NCBI GenBank assembly: GCA_037957365.1
Contig: JARHVA010004250.1
Location: 134,501-198,500, forward strand
Direction: 5' to 3'
DNA: 64,000 bases
DNA from: Torreya grandis
Taxonomy: Eukaryota; Streptophyta; Pinopsida; Cupressales; Taxaceae
This document shows positions 1 through 10,665 of the stretch, piece after piece. A program made the position numbers and the translations under genes. Numbering within the stretch: position 1 is the stretch's first letter; every line of letters begins with the position of its first letter. Under the pieces are notes generated by a model. That model ran no database searches. It saw only the letters and a program-made list of their open reading frames with translations, and was not told the origin of the DNA.

Positions 1-1219
1 AACTCTGTTAGGTTCATGCATAAGAAGACATTATCTTTATAGTAGAAGAAAGTCTATGTTTGGAATTGATATGGATATTGAATGAGTCTACATGGAATTT
101 CCATGCTATATATCTACTCTTCACATGGATATTTTTTTTCTATTTTCAATCATTCAATACCAAATCATGCATGAGAAAGCTAAAGTGAATTTAACCAATC
201 ATCAAACACCAAATCATTCTTAGTTGAATATGTAACTACTTTTTCATGCATATTCCATAGAATCCATGTAAACAAAGGTGTTTAAACACTTTAAACTTAG
301 CTTCAAGCTTGAGTTAGTAATTGATGAGGGGTATAGCTTTCATGCAAAGGTTTGATAGCTCAAAAGGGGTTCACCTCCTTCCTTTTGATGTCAAACTTGA
401 ATATCATGCATGAGTTATAAGACTATAAATATATATAAAGACTTTATTTATTATTGTAAAAGGAATTTGAGTCTTGATTTAATAAAATCAAGAGTGATCC
501 TTTTCTCATCTATGCCACATTGGCTGGATTCCTTCCTTTTGGCTATATATGTTGGCTTTTGAAAGCCATTTTAAAATAATCCATGAAGCTATATACATAA
601 AGATACAAAAATTATAACTTGCACTATAAATCAATCAAGAAAGATGTTTATAAATTAATTTATGGTGGTAATGTGTACTTTGATTATGTATTTACATATA
701 AGTGTGATAGTTTTCATCTTTTATGGGTCCTTTACTCACCTACTACTATAATTTCATACTCAATAAGTCAATTGAATAGATAAGAATATAAATTTCATTG
801 AATATTATTTATATGTAGTGCCTTTAAAGACCTTCAGGCAAATAGCTTTAATTTGCAGATCTTCTTTCTAGCCTTCCTTTGAAACACTGATGTTTAGGAC
901 TGATCTATAGAGTCTCTTTTGATCCATATGTGAACCTTAGTTTCAAAATTTACATAGGATCAATCAATATTCAAGTGCATCACCAAAGGTAAAGTAGGTT
1001 TCATTTTCAATTTTCTTCTTCCCTTTTCACCCCAAAAGTTAAAACTAGATTTAAAAGTGGTCATCAATTCATATATTCAAAGGAGATAGCCTCATCAAAA
1101 TCTAGAGATCTAATATTTATATAGGCATCCCATACCCTTAGATCATTCCCATGTTTGTCCAAATATGAGTCAGACTTAAGTAATCTAATTTATTTTAGGT
1201 GCTATATGGATTACTAACA
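1..1219 (+). repeat. Element A 5' LTR (partial)
   Basis: Matches 6891-8110 along its length with scattered substitutions and small indels, for example the run beginning AGTAGAAGAAAGT near position 41 and again near 6943. It ends in TAACA directly before the primer-binding site, as an LTR should. The left end is cut by the window. A TATA-like GGCTATATATG lies at 541-551. Confidence 0.88.
541..551 (+). promoter_or_regulatory. Candidate LTR TATA box (A, 5' copy)
   Basis: GGCTATATATG in the 5' LTR. The same motif recurs at the matching place in the 3' LTR (about 7432-7442), so it was present in the ancestral LTR. The position, mid-LTR, suits the U3 promoter of a plant LTR element. Function is inferred. 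Confidence 0.4.
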
Positions 1220-1223
1220 ATTT

Positions 1224-1241
1224 TGGCACACCCAGTGGGAC
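1224..1241 (+). other. Element A primer binding site
   Basis: TGGCACACCCAGTGGGAC begins four bases after the LTR end and starts with TGG, the complement of a tRNA CCA end. Element B has the related TGGCACACCTGGTGGGAC at the same place. The style matches Tat-lineage gypsy elements. I do not assign the tRNA. Confidence 0.75.
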
Positions 1242-1286
1242 CCCTCATTCACACAAAGTGAATCACTTTTATATTTTCATACTTTT

Positions 1287-2985
1287 ATGACACCAAGGGT
1301 TACCTCAATGTCCTCTAAAAAATGGAAGGAGACATATATCTCTAAGTTATCTTTCCAATTAGTAAATAATAAGAAAGCCTCTCAGTCAAATCCTAATCCT
1401 ACACCTCTTGTTCCCCTTGTTGTTAAACAAAATCCCCCTATTCAAGCCTATATTATTTAGCCAAATATTATTAAATCCCATACCTCATATGTCTATTCCA
1501 AAAATACATACCTTTGTGCCATTTAATGGTGGTATTTATCTAAATCTTACTCAATAGGATGATGTTTCAGCTTCTACTCTAAAGGCTCTTCCTTATTTTA
1601 TAGGCAAAAATCTAGTTACTCCTATAGAATATATTGTAAATACTTCTAATATTTGTTTAGTGCATCATGTGACTCAATAAAATGTAAAAATGAGGTTTTT
1701 GGAAACTTATTTCAAAGGGAAATAACTTCAGTGGTATAGAGGATTGGATCCTACATCAATCAACAATTGGGATGAATTTGGAGAGGTCATGTGTAATAAC
1801 TTTGAATACAAAAGTGATCATCTTTCACTGATGGAGTAGATAACAACAATCAATAGATTCAATAATGAATTCATGGTGGATTTAAATTATAGGTTATAGA
1901 ATACATGGAATAGAATTCCTATAGTGATCAAGCCTAGACCCAACTATGTTTTTTATACTATTTAAAAACTCTTAATTTAGATATGGTTGTGATGATTCAA
2001 TCCATGAGATGGAATATGCTACTTGAGGATTTTGAAGTATCAATCAAGGATAAAAATTTCCTTATACAAGTATGCAAATTGTCTCTAAGACATAGATGCC
2101 TCTCTTTCTATATATCGATCCTCCTACTCCTATTATTGCTCCAATTCCAAATTCAATATTTTTTTATGAAATATAAGGTAATCAAACTAATAGATTTGAG
2201 AAGATAGAGAGTCTCCTCAAGAATCATAAAAACTAGTTGGTTTTAATTAAAATACAATAAGCTCCACCATCTAGGCCATATCATAATACTAATCAAAATT
2301 ATTTGCATAATAGGCCATCTTACCTATCTAATTAGCAAAGACAAGGGCATAATTCTTAGTCAAGGCAATAAAATCCCAATTCTCTATGAAATTCCATATC
2401 TATAGTACCAACTCAAAGCAATTATGCTTAATAAGGAGATTGGAACAATCAATGGAATCAAACAAATAACATAGAAATGGATATAATTGGTGAGACTTCA
2501 CAACATTCTTACATGCAATAAGATTCAGTTCGTCTTTCATATGAAAACTAACCACCTTTTTATAATGAGCAAGCTTTTCTAACACATGGACAGATTCCTT
2601 CATTCACTCAAATAGAAGTGCAAAATCAACAAGGACAAGGTAGTGATAAGGTACCTACTAAAACTACATTTGTTAACTTCTAGGAAGTTGAAAATTCTTT
2701 TGAGCATATAGTATCAAATCAAATTCAAAATATGTCTAATGTTGATAATTCATTTTTAGCCCATACTAGATACAATAAAAGGGTAATTGGTGAAGGTTTA
2801 GGCCCTATCAGGGCCTCTCTTTTTCCTTATCAGCCATCACAAAGGACCATAACTCATGACCTACCTCAAAAGACATCAAATCAACAAGTTTAAGATCTAA
2901 AGGGGTAGAATGTGAAAGGGCCTTACATTCCTCATTTCATAGAATATTTAAGATCCCCTCATGTTCCTAAATTTTATAAAATTAT
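1287..2985 (+). pseudogene. gag: Element A gag remnant
   Basis: Capsid/nucleocapsid precursor of a Ty3/gypsy element, now broken. A candidate start is the ATG at 1287 (MTPRVTSM), 60 bases past the primer site. The capsid core is recognisable around 1690-1960: a tryptophan-tyrosine box (LQWYRGLDPTSINNWDEF), a basic/aromatic stretch, then FNNEFMVDLNYRL, matching the retrotransposon gag domain pattern. The reading frame shifts several times and has many TAG/TGA stops. The open stretch 1983-2207 begins in the gag frame (MRWNMLLEDFE) and then runs off it. No CCHC zinc knuckle was seen. The 3' part (2700-2980) is a low-complexity linker. Confidence 0.75.
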
Positions 2986-3650
2986 ATACACTTATCCATT
3001 CAGTATTTTGGATCATATGAAGAAGATTTCAATATCAATTTCAATGTGGGATACACTACTAATCTTAGGGAAAAATTAGTATTTGCAAGAGGAGATTGAA
3101 AATCTCCATATATCTGAAAGACCATCTAAAAAGGAAAGAGTAAGTGTTGTTATAAATAAATATAATCTATTTGTTAATCCTCAAGTTACTAAGGTAAATA
3201 ATTCTCCTCCATTATATATTTTAGTTGTCATAGGTTATTGTCTTGTCTACAATTGTATGATTGATAGTAGAGCTAGTACTTTTGTCATGCCTAAATCAAT
3301 AGTTAAAAAAATAGGACTCAAGTATGAACCTCATGAAAAATAAGTGTTAAAATTGGATGGTTATCACACTAATATTGTGGGCATCCTCATATATCTTAAG
3401 ATTTTATTTATTACTTGTCCAAATTTCACCATTACATAGGATATTGTTGTTGTTGATTTACCTCCATATTTTGTTTTATGCCTATCTGGATATTTTACTA
3501 CTAAAATTGGAGGTTACCTTTATTAAAATTGGAAATACATGGTTTTTATTACTAGACATGGAACCAAAGTCACTATAAGTTTAGAGCCTATTTCTAGATT
3601 TCACCTTGAACCATATATGCCAAATATGTCTAACATGAATTATAGTATTT
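2986..3650 (+). pseudogene. Element A retropepsin-like protease remnant
   Basis: Aspartic protease that would have cut the gag-pol polyprotein. The upstream helix LDHMKKISISISMWD (about 2999-3060) is typical of the segment before the protease in plant gypsy elements. The active-site region reads IDSRASTFVMPKSIVKKIGL (about 3259-3318), the position of the usual D-[ST]-G-A motif, but the glycine is arginine here. The C-terminal part continues after a stop as VVVDLPPYFVLCLSGYF then IGGYL (about 3442-3520), matching the family. Catalysis is unlikely with the substitution and stops. Confidence 0.8.
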
Positions 3651-3835
3651 CAGAAGAAGATGAAGATACTATTGATCAAGAACCTTATAGGCCACTTGAA
3701 AGAATAATAAATATGCTCTTATATGAGTGGGATATTGATAAACATGGGTATGAAGAAGATGGTTTTGGTGTCTAATTCATGCATGAAGAAGGTAACTCAT
3801 TACCTAGTCTCACAACTCAAATCCGGATCAAGGAG

Positions 3836-4250
3836 TATGGAATATATTCTTTGATGGATCTAGATCAAATAATGAGAGTGTGGCTGGTGTAATATTGGTT
3901 TCACCTCAAAATCAAATTTATTATTCTTCAATTATATTATAGTTTATTTTTACATCAAATACAATAGAGTACGAAGCTCTTACTCATGGTCTTCAATTAG
4001 CTAGAAAAAGAGGTATTAAGCTTTTGCAGGTGAAAGGTGATAGTTAGTTGGTATTAAAATAAGTTATAGGTTAAGTGAAAAAAATACACCTCTGATAAAG
4101 GCATATAATCACATATTTTTTTTAACTCATGGAATATTTCCTAGCATTTTATATATGCTCCATTCCTAGAGGAACCAATCAACATGCAGATAGACTTTTA
4201 ACCATAGGAGCACAATGTGATATAGTAGTTAAGCTCAAGGACAATAGAGA
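3836..4250 (+). pseudogene. Element A RNase H (archaeal-type, aRH-like) remnant
   Basis: Reads WNIFFDGSRSNNESVAGVIL then VSPQNQIYYSS, TIEYEALTHGLQLARKRGIK and VKGDS, then SIPRGTNQHADRLL. These are the successive blocks of the extra RNase H of Tat-lineage plant gypsy elements: the first catalytic Asp in FDGS, the Glu in EYEAL, the Asp in GDS and a late Asp in HADRL. Stops replace residues after SSIIL, after GDS and in the following helix. It follows the protease directly and precedes the RT N-terminus, with no palm between. Confidence 0.8.
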
Positions 4251-4379
4251 TTAGACCCAAATAAAATATGTATGTAGGATTTCATTACAATCAATGAGTT
4301 AACTTATCAAGTCTTTGATAGTGACAAATAGATAGCCTGTTTCCTATAGAATGAGGTAGAATTTTTCTCCAAAAACCAA

Positions 4380-4840
4380 AATAAATTACAATGCCAATAT
4401 GAAGATTAGATTATGAAATTGAGATCAAACAATATTACCAAAGGTTTATTAACTTTGTAAAGAATTTTCAATGAATATTACAAGATAAGGAAGGACAAGG
4501 TAAGCATATTTTCCAAAGAAGAATAGTATTAGCAAGTTCATATAGCTAAAGATAAGTGACTCAAGTGGGGTAAAGTGAACACTAATTCTGAGAGAATAGC
4601 TTTCATTTCATTATGTAAGGAATTCAATGATGTTTTTTCATGGGAATAACATGATTTGAAAGATTTTGAACATAGATTATCATAACATACTATTGAGATT
4701 GAACAAGATGCAAAGTAAGTAACATACAAATAAAGACCAATCAATCTTAAGGTTGAAATCCTCATAAGAAAGGAGATTACCAAGCTGATTGAGTCAAATA
4801 TAATATTTCCCATCGAGAGGTAGACATGGGTATAAAATAT
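4380..4840 (+). pseudogene. Element A reverse transcriptase N-terminal fragment
   Basis: A linker (LRSNNITKGLL, about 4411-4445) leads into CKEFNDVFSW (about 4618-4648), HDLKDFEHRLS, HTIEIEQDAK, RPINLKVEILIRKEITKLI and ESNIIFPI (to about 4815). This is the conserved start of plant gypsy RT, including the finger region before the palm. The palm with its YVDD active site and everything after it is absent. The sequence passes into integrase C-terminal sequence within about 70 bases, so an internal deletion removed the RT palm, RNase H and integrase core. Several TAA/TAG codons interrupt it. Confidence 0.75.
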
Positions 4841-4879
4841 TGTACTAATGAGAAATAATAATTGGAGGAGAAAATATAT

Positions 4880-5155
4880 GATGCCATGCATACCATGTGG
4901 TCAAACCAGAAACAAGTCAAGAAAATATTTGACAAAAGAGATTCATCAAAGACATTACAACAAGGAGACATAGTGCTCAAATAGGATGAAGAGCATGAAA
5001 AGCTAGGTAAGCACTCCAAATTTGATATCCTTTAGAATAGACCTTATATTATCACTTAATGTAAGGAAATTAATGCTTTCCAATTATCTAGATTGAGAAG
5101 AAAGGAACTTACCATTCCTATGAATAGGATGTTCCTCAAGCACTACTATTAGGAA
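4880..5155 (+). pseudogene. Element A integrase C-terminal fragment
   Basis: Translates as SNQKQVKKIFDKRDSSKTLQ, then QGDIVLK, GKHSKFDIL, RPYIIT and later LKHYY. This is the integrase C-terminal DNA-binding part seen in plant gypsy elements: the FDKR helix, GDLVL strand, HGKF loop, GPYII strand and the LK-YY end. The catalytic core is missing. Stops fall at the usual tryptophan or glutamine positions, as expected for C-to-T decay. Confidence 0.75.
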
Positions 5156-6802
5156 AGTCACTCCTTTATACATAGTCATAGTTTCATTCCTCTAATTACA
5201 CATGTGCACATACTTTTAGTAGTTTTTATCTTTTATTCTATTGTGTTTGTTTCCTCTAAGTGCATAGGTGCACATGTTATTGTTGTGTTAGTTAGTTTGT
5301 TGTGTTTGTGTGTCTGTAAGTTTTTTGAATTTTTGTAAATAGTCCAAGCCCATTATTTTCAGAGTTTCTACATTCCCTTAACCAATATGTTGGTCATACC
5401 CTATGTGTCACCAAAAATATTAACATTTTGGACTCAAAAGTAAAATTTTAACACCTTTCATTCAAAACTTTGATGACCATTGCCTTATCTTGATTTTCTA
5501 TGTATCTCTTGCTCATTTCTTCATTCAGACCAAAATATCAATCTAGGTGAAAGATATCATAATAAGAACCTACAAGAATAATTTCAAATAATGAATAAAG
5601 GAATTTATTCATTCATACCAAAATAATAGTTGATTTTCCTAAACTTTCTTTATATTTCTCATTAAGCAATCTATCAAATTGCTATAATATATAGATCAAA
5701 TAGTTTGTTAAATGAAAAGCAACTATTTGTCATAGGCGTGTATAAAGAGAAAAATGATTATAATCAATTTTAAATTATTATTTACAAACATATATTGTTG
5801 AGAAATCTCAATAGTAAAAACAAACTCAATTACATAGGAAATTAATATATAGCCTAGGTAATAAATAACTTACCACAGGTAAAATATACTACCTAGGCAA
5901 GCTTACACACACATTATTATAATAGATTATGCATTTATTAATTAAAATTTAGGAGTATTTTAAAGCTAAGGAAATGTATGGACAAGAATTCCTTTATTCC
6001 AAGATCATCCCCTACAAATTTGATACCTTGAAGAGCTTCCTATCTTGAGTTACAAGCATTCAAAATTAAACTTGTAAAATAAGATGTGTGTAGGGATGCC
6101 AAACTTAAGCTGCATGTACTAACCAATTGGATTCAAATATTATTTAAAATTAGTGAGTAGTTGAAAAGTATCCAAATATTGGGAGCTTAGTAAATATATA
6201 GTTGTGAGTAGGTAATCTACAATGTTAGTGGAACCCAAGATCTAACTATATGCATTCATTCATACCTAAGAGACTAGTGGTGAGCAATGAATCAAAAGGT
6301 TAGTGTAAGAGAGAAGTTGATAATTGGTATGATCTTAGGTACCTATTAGATGACATAATTTTAATCATCGACCAATAGATGTTAGTGGTACCAAATAGAT
6401 CAGTGATGCATGTGTGATCATACATAGAGATCTAACAATGAGAAATGAGTCAACAAGTCAATGAATCTTAAAGCCAAATGAGAAGCTGCCAAGTATCACA
6501 AACATGTTAGACTGGAAAAAGATCAACAACTCACATATATTCATATAGAAACAAATCTATGATATGCAATAGGTTGATGAGTCAAAAGACTGATATTAAG
6601 ATCTTGAAGAATAAATAAATAATTGATACTTGGAACAATATGAGAAGACCCAGATCAAGATCAATGGTTTGAATTAAAATTCAAAAGCCAATGGAAAATG
6701 AAATTGACTTAGGTAGAACATGAGGAAAACTCTACAAGCATACTCATTATCATTAAATCTTGATCAAATGTGATCTATCAACAATATTTATGCTTAGATT
6801 TT
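5156..6802 (+). other. Element A 3' untranslated region
   Basis: About 1.65 kb between the integrase end and the polypurine tract with no supportable coding frame. It is AT-rich. In 6230-6720 several short phrases recur (AGATCTAAC, GTTAGTGG, ATGAGTCAA), pointing to degenerate local repetition. I see no RNA gene here. Confidence 0.6.
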
Positions 6803-6817
6803 GAGAAAGGGGTAGAT
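6803..6817 (+). other. Element A polypurine tract
   Basis: GAGAAAGGGGTAGAT lies directly before TGTGATCTTAG, the canonical TG start of the 3' LTR. It would prime plus-strand DNA synthesis. Confidence 0.75.
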
Positions 6818-8110
6818 TGTGATCTTAGAAGAACAACTTAATAGTTAACATGGTCATTTCCTTGACATAAAGATACTTAAAGTATATAGTAATATCTCTA
6901 TTAGGTCCATACATAGAAAACTTTGTATTTATAGTAGAAGAAAGTTTAAGTTTGGAATTGAGATAGAGATAAAATGAATCTACATGGAGTTTCCATGTTG
7001 CATATATACTCTTCACATGGATATTTTCATGCATTTTTAGTCATTAAGTTCCGAATCATGCATGGGAAATCTAAATTGAATTTAACCAATCATCAAGTAC
7101 TAAATCATTCTCAATTGACTATGTAACTACTTTTTCATGCATCTTTCCTAGACTTCATGCAAACAAAGGTGTTCAAACACTTCAAACTTAACTTCAAGAT
7201 TGAGTTAACAATTGAGGAAGGGAATATTTTTCATACAAAGGTTTGAAAACTCAAAAATGGTTCACAACCTTCCTTTTGATTCCAAATTGGAAGATCATGC
7301 ATGAGTTCAAAGACTATGAAGATATTTGAAGACTTGATTTATTATTGTAAAATGATTATAAGTCTTTAGTTAAAAAAATCAAGACTAATCCTTATCTCCT
7401 TTATGCCACATTGGTTTGAGTCATTCCTTTTGGCTATATATGTTAGATTTCAAAATCCATTTGAAATTGATCTCTAAAGGTGTATACGAAAAGATACAAA
7501 AATTGTAACTTGCACCATAAATGGATAAAAAGAGTTATTTGAAAATTAGTTTATGGTGGTAGTGTGTACTTTGATTATGTATTTACATATAAGTTTGATA
7601 CATGTCATCTTTTATAAGTCCTTTACTCACCTACTAATATAATTTCATCCCCAATAGGTCAATTGAAGAGATAAGAATAAAAATTTCATTGAAGATTGTT
7701 TGTATGCAATGTCTTTAGAGACCTTCAAGTACATATGCTCAATTTGAAAATCTTATTTCAAGCCTTCCATTGAAAAAATGATGTTTAGGAATGATTAGTA
7801 GAGTTTATTCTGATCCATATGTGTGTCTTAGTTTCATATTTTATAGAGGATCAATCAATATTCAGGTGCATCCCCAAAGTCAAAGTAGGTTTCATTTTTA
7901 GTTTTCTTCTTCCAATTTCACCCCAAAACTCAAAAATATATTTGGTATTGGTCATCAATTTATATATTCAAAGGAGATAGCCTCATCAAAATCTAGAGAT
8001 CTGATTTAGATATAGTCATCCCACAGTCTTATATTATTCCCATGTTAGTCTAGGTATGAGTCAAACTTATGCAATTCGATATCTAATGGGTGATATCTAG
8101 ATATCTAACA
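6818..8110 (+). repeat. Element A 3' LTR (complete, 1293 bp)
   Basis: Begins TGTGATCTTAG after the polypurine tract and ends ATATCTAACA, giving the TG...CA ends of an LTR. It aligns with 1-1219 with many differences, so the insertion is old. Integrase coding sequence of another element resumes immediately at 8111. The 5-bp target duplication cannot be tested because the left end of A is outside the window. Confidence 0.88.
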
Positions 8111-8799
8111 AATATATTTACCTTTGTATCTATTGAGATAATGGAATGGGCATATGACAATAATATTTGCCTTAAGTTATGATCAAACCATTATCCTCAA
8201 GGAAATGAAGCATCAAAATTAACAAATAAGAAGTTTATGAAATCCATAAAGAAATTTGCAGATGATAAATTGAGGACATGGCACAAGATACTTAAGCATA
8301 CCCTTTGGGTAGATAGAACTAGAGTTAAGCAAGCTATTAAGGTAGCACCATTGTTTTTGGTCTATGGTCAAGAACTTATATTTTCAATAACACTCATGTT
8401 TCCAACCTACAAGTTCATGTAAGAGTACATGGAGGAAGATCAAAAAAATTTAGGTTCAAGGTTTTTAGACATTGTACAGCTAGAAGATGCAAGATAGGAG
8501 GCTTTCACCAATTTTAGAAGACACAAAACTATAATCAAGAGGTGGTTTGAAAAACGTTCAAATATAAAGGTGTTTAAACAAGGAAAATTAGTTCTTCTTT
8601 GGGATAAGGCCTTATAACTAAAAGGAAATCATGGGAAGTTCACACCTTTGTGGATTGGCCCATATCATATTATTGAGATCCTAGGGGATAACACCTTCAA
8701 ACTAAAAGACTTTCAAGGAGAATAGTTTACATTTCCAACCATTTAGAAATACCTCAATCACTATTTATCTATTGTCCCACCTAGAGTCTTAATGGAATG
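8111..8799 (+). pseudogene. Element G integrase, C-terminal half (interrupted by A)
   Basis: The frame runs from the end of the catalytic core: SNHYPQGNEASKLTNKKF (end of core, the Glu region), WHKILKHTLWVDRTRVKQAI, then PLFLVYGQELIFSITLMFP, a tail IIKRWFEKRSNIKVFKQGKL, GNHGKFTPLWIGPYHIIEIL and YLNHYL, ending at a TGA near 8797. These are the ordered signatures of a plant Ty3/gypsy integrase: YPQGNG, W-DR-T, LVYG-E, FDKR, GDLVL and HGKF-GPY. Stops occur at 8420, about 8494 and later. The N-terminal part lies beyond element A, outside the window. Confidence 0.85.
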
Positions 8800-10320
8800 A
8801 ATTTTAATACTAGTTAAAGTTAGTGTAGGTAGGTCTTAGTTTATTTTATTTCTTGTTTCTTTGCTTATTTCCCCTTACTTTTACATAGTGTTTATATATA
8901 TTTACTTGATTGTCTACTTTTATTTATATTGATGTGATTTAGTGTTTTCTTTCCCTACTTTGTTCCTTGATTTTAATAAGTCTATTTTAAACAACCCTCA
9001 ACTCAAGATTTATACAATTGAGAAAAAAACCTCACAGTTCAGGAATGCAGTTATGTTTTCTCAACATTAGTTGATCACAAATTATTTAAATATAAGATTA
9101 ATGTTATAGTTTAGAGAAGATAGTAAATAATAATAAATAAGTTAATTGTTCCTTGAGATTATAAACCTTGTTCTAATATGATTTTGGTCATAAGAAGGAT
9201 TGCACATATAGGTTGAAAGATTGGATTATTAGGATACAATCATGCTTGCACTTAAAAAACATTAATTGCTTGGGACAAAATTTATAACTAAGGATGATTT
9301 TTTTAAGATCAAACATGTGACCAAATCCTAAAAATTGGTTAATCTATTTCCCAACCTTTACTAAAAAGTCAAAATATTTAGTACTATAAAAAATAAGAGC
9401 TTATTAAAAAAATTAAAAGGCTTTCGAAGTAGAAGTTATTCTGGTAATATCCATTAGGGCTATGGACACCTAAATGGTAGTGGAGTAAGGCCTTGATTAT
9501 AGATAAAGGTATATTTATCAGTGTTATGGATGTCTAGTTGGCAGTAGATCAATGCCCAAGCCTTCCCTAAGCTAAACCGTGATTCTTAATAAACATCCAT
9601 GTATGTTGTAAGTCAACATTAATGATTGATGTCATGAATCTAGAACTTGTCTCTAAATCCTATGGCAATCAGTAAGTGGAATAAAATTACACACATAACA
9701 TGCCTATGTCTTTATGTATGATCCTAATTCTTCATGTGTAAGATTTGTCCTAACCACGACTAATCTTAAAAATGGTGCTTGATCAAGTGGATTAAGTAAA
9801 TTAGTTATTAGTCTAACCAGAGTCTCTGAATTATAACATATTTCTATGTTTCTCAAAAATTCACCACTTGTTGAGGTTAACATCCCCATTTTTGAAAAAT
9901 GAGGACCCTTGTCTTAAGTTGTGCAAATTTGTACCTTAAAATTAAAAATTCACATGATGAGAGTAACACTAGCATGATTGCACATAGTCTTTATTTGAAG
10001 ACCATTCACACCTAATTTGGTTGGCATATTTGTTAATAATATTAATTTAATCTTTTCTAAAGTTTCTAACATTATATCTTCATGTTTTAGGTTATAACTC
10101 CAATGGATTCTATTTGGAATGAGCAATGACTGAGTGTCATGATTTTTGGCCTTTCACTAGACTTTGGCCTATTGAAAATCAAACTAAAATCATCCTGAAA
10201 CCCTTATTTAAATTAACGTAGCTCATGTTCCTTTGAATCAAATTCAAATTTGGTGGGAATAGTTTATGAAGGAATGATTTATCATGCGAAGGACTTAGTT
10301 TAATTTTTATCCTAAGGTTT
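8800..10320. other. Downstream region of element G, no gene seen
   Basis: About 1.5 kb of AT-rich sequence after the G integrase. There is no coding frame with recognisable motifs and no LTR boundary I can support. A short palindrome CATTTTTGAAAAATG lies near 9886-9900. Probably the 3' untranslated part and LTR of G or other decayed repeats. Confidence 0.4.
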
Positions 10321-10324
10321 AGGC

Positions 10325-10665
10325 ATGTTTATTAACATGACTAAACCTTAGTCTAAAAATTTTATGCTTGGTATCTTTATTTTCCTAAGCCCCCTCAGTC
10401 CCTTTTATTTCCATATGGTCTAACTAAATTAAGGGTCCATTTTACTATAGACTTAGCATAAAATCCTTACCCTAATTTTTTTTGTATTTATTAATATAAC
10501 AAACTTTAGGCTAGAACTATATGTTGTCTTTTATTATTCATGGGGTCCCCTTTATTATGTCCTAAAACCTAGCTTAAAGATTTTATCTTAAGCTTTTATC
10601 ATGTTTATTAACAAAAAATAAAGCCATAGTCTAAAAACATTATGATGATCTCTTTATTTTCTCGA
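10325..10665 (+). repeat. Degenerate direct repeats, about three units
   Basis: GTTTATTAACATGACTAAAC near 10328 is followed by TAGTCTAAAAATTTTATG and TCTTTATTTTC. Near 10607 GTTTATTAACA is followed by TAGTCTAAAAACATTATG and TCTTTATTTTC in the same order. A weaker third copy (TATTTATTAATATAACA) lies near 10486. It resembles an old tandem array in a retrotransposon tail. Confidence 0.5.

Larger units (their letters stand above)
1..8110 (+). mobile_element. Element A: decayed Ty3/gypsy LTR retrotransposon, left end outside window
   Basis: Two related LTR copies (1-1219 and 6818-8110) flank an internal region with a primer-binding-site-like sequence, gag, protease, RNase H, RT start and integrase end, then a polypurine tract. 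The left LTR lacks roughly its first 73 bases because the window starts inside it. Every coding domain has stops or frameshifts. The RT palm, connection RNase H and integrase core are missing, so this copy cannot move by itself. It lies inside the integrase gene of another gypsy element on the same strand (from 8111), so it is the younger of the two. Confidence 0.9.
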
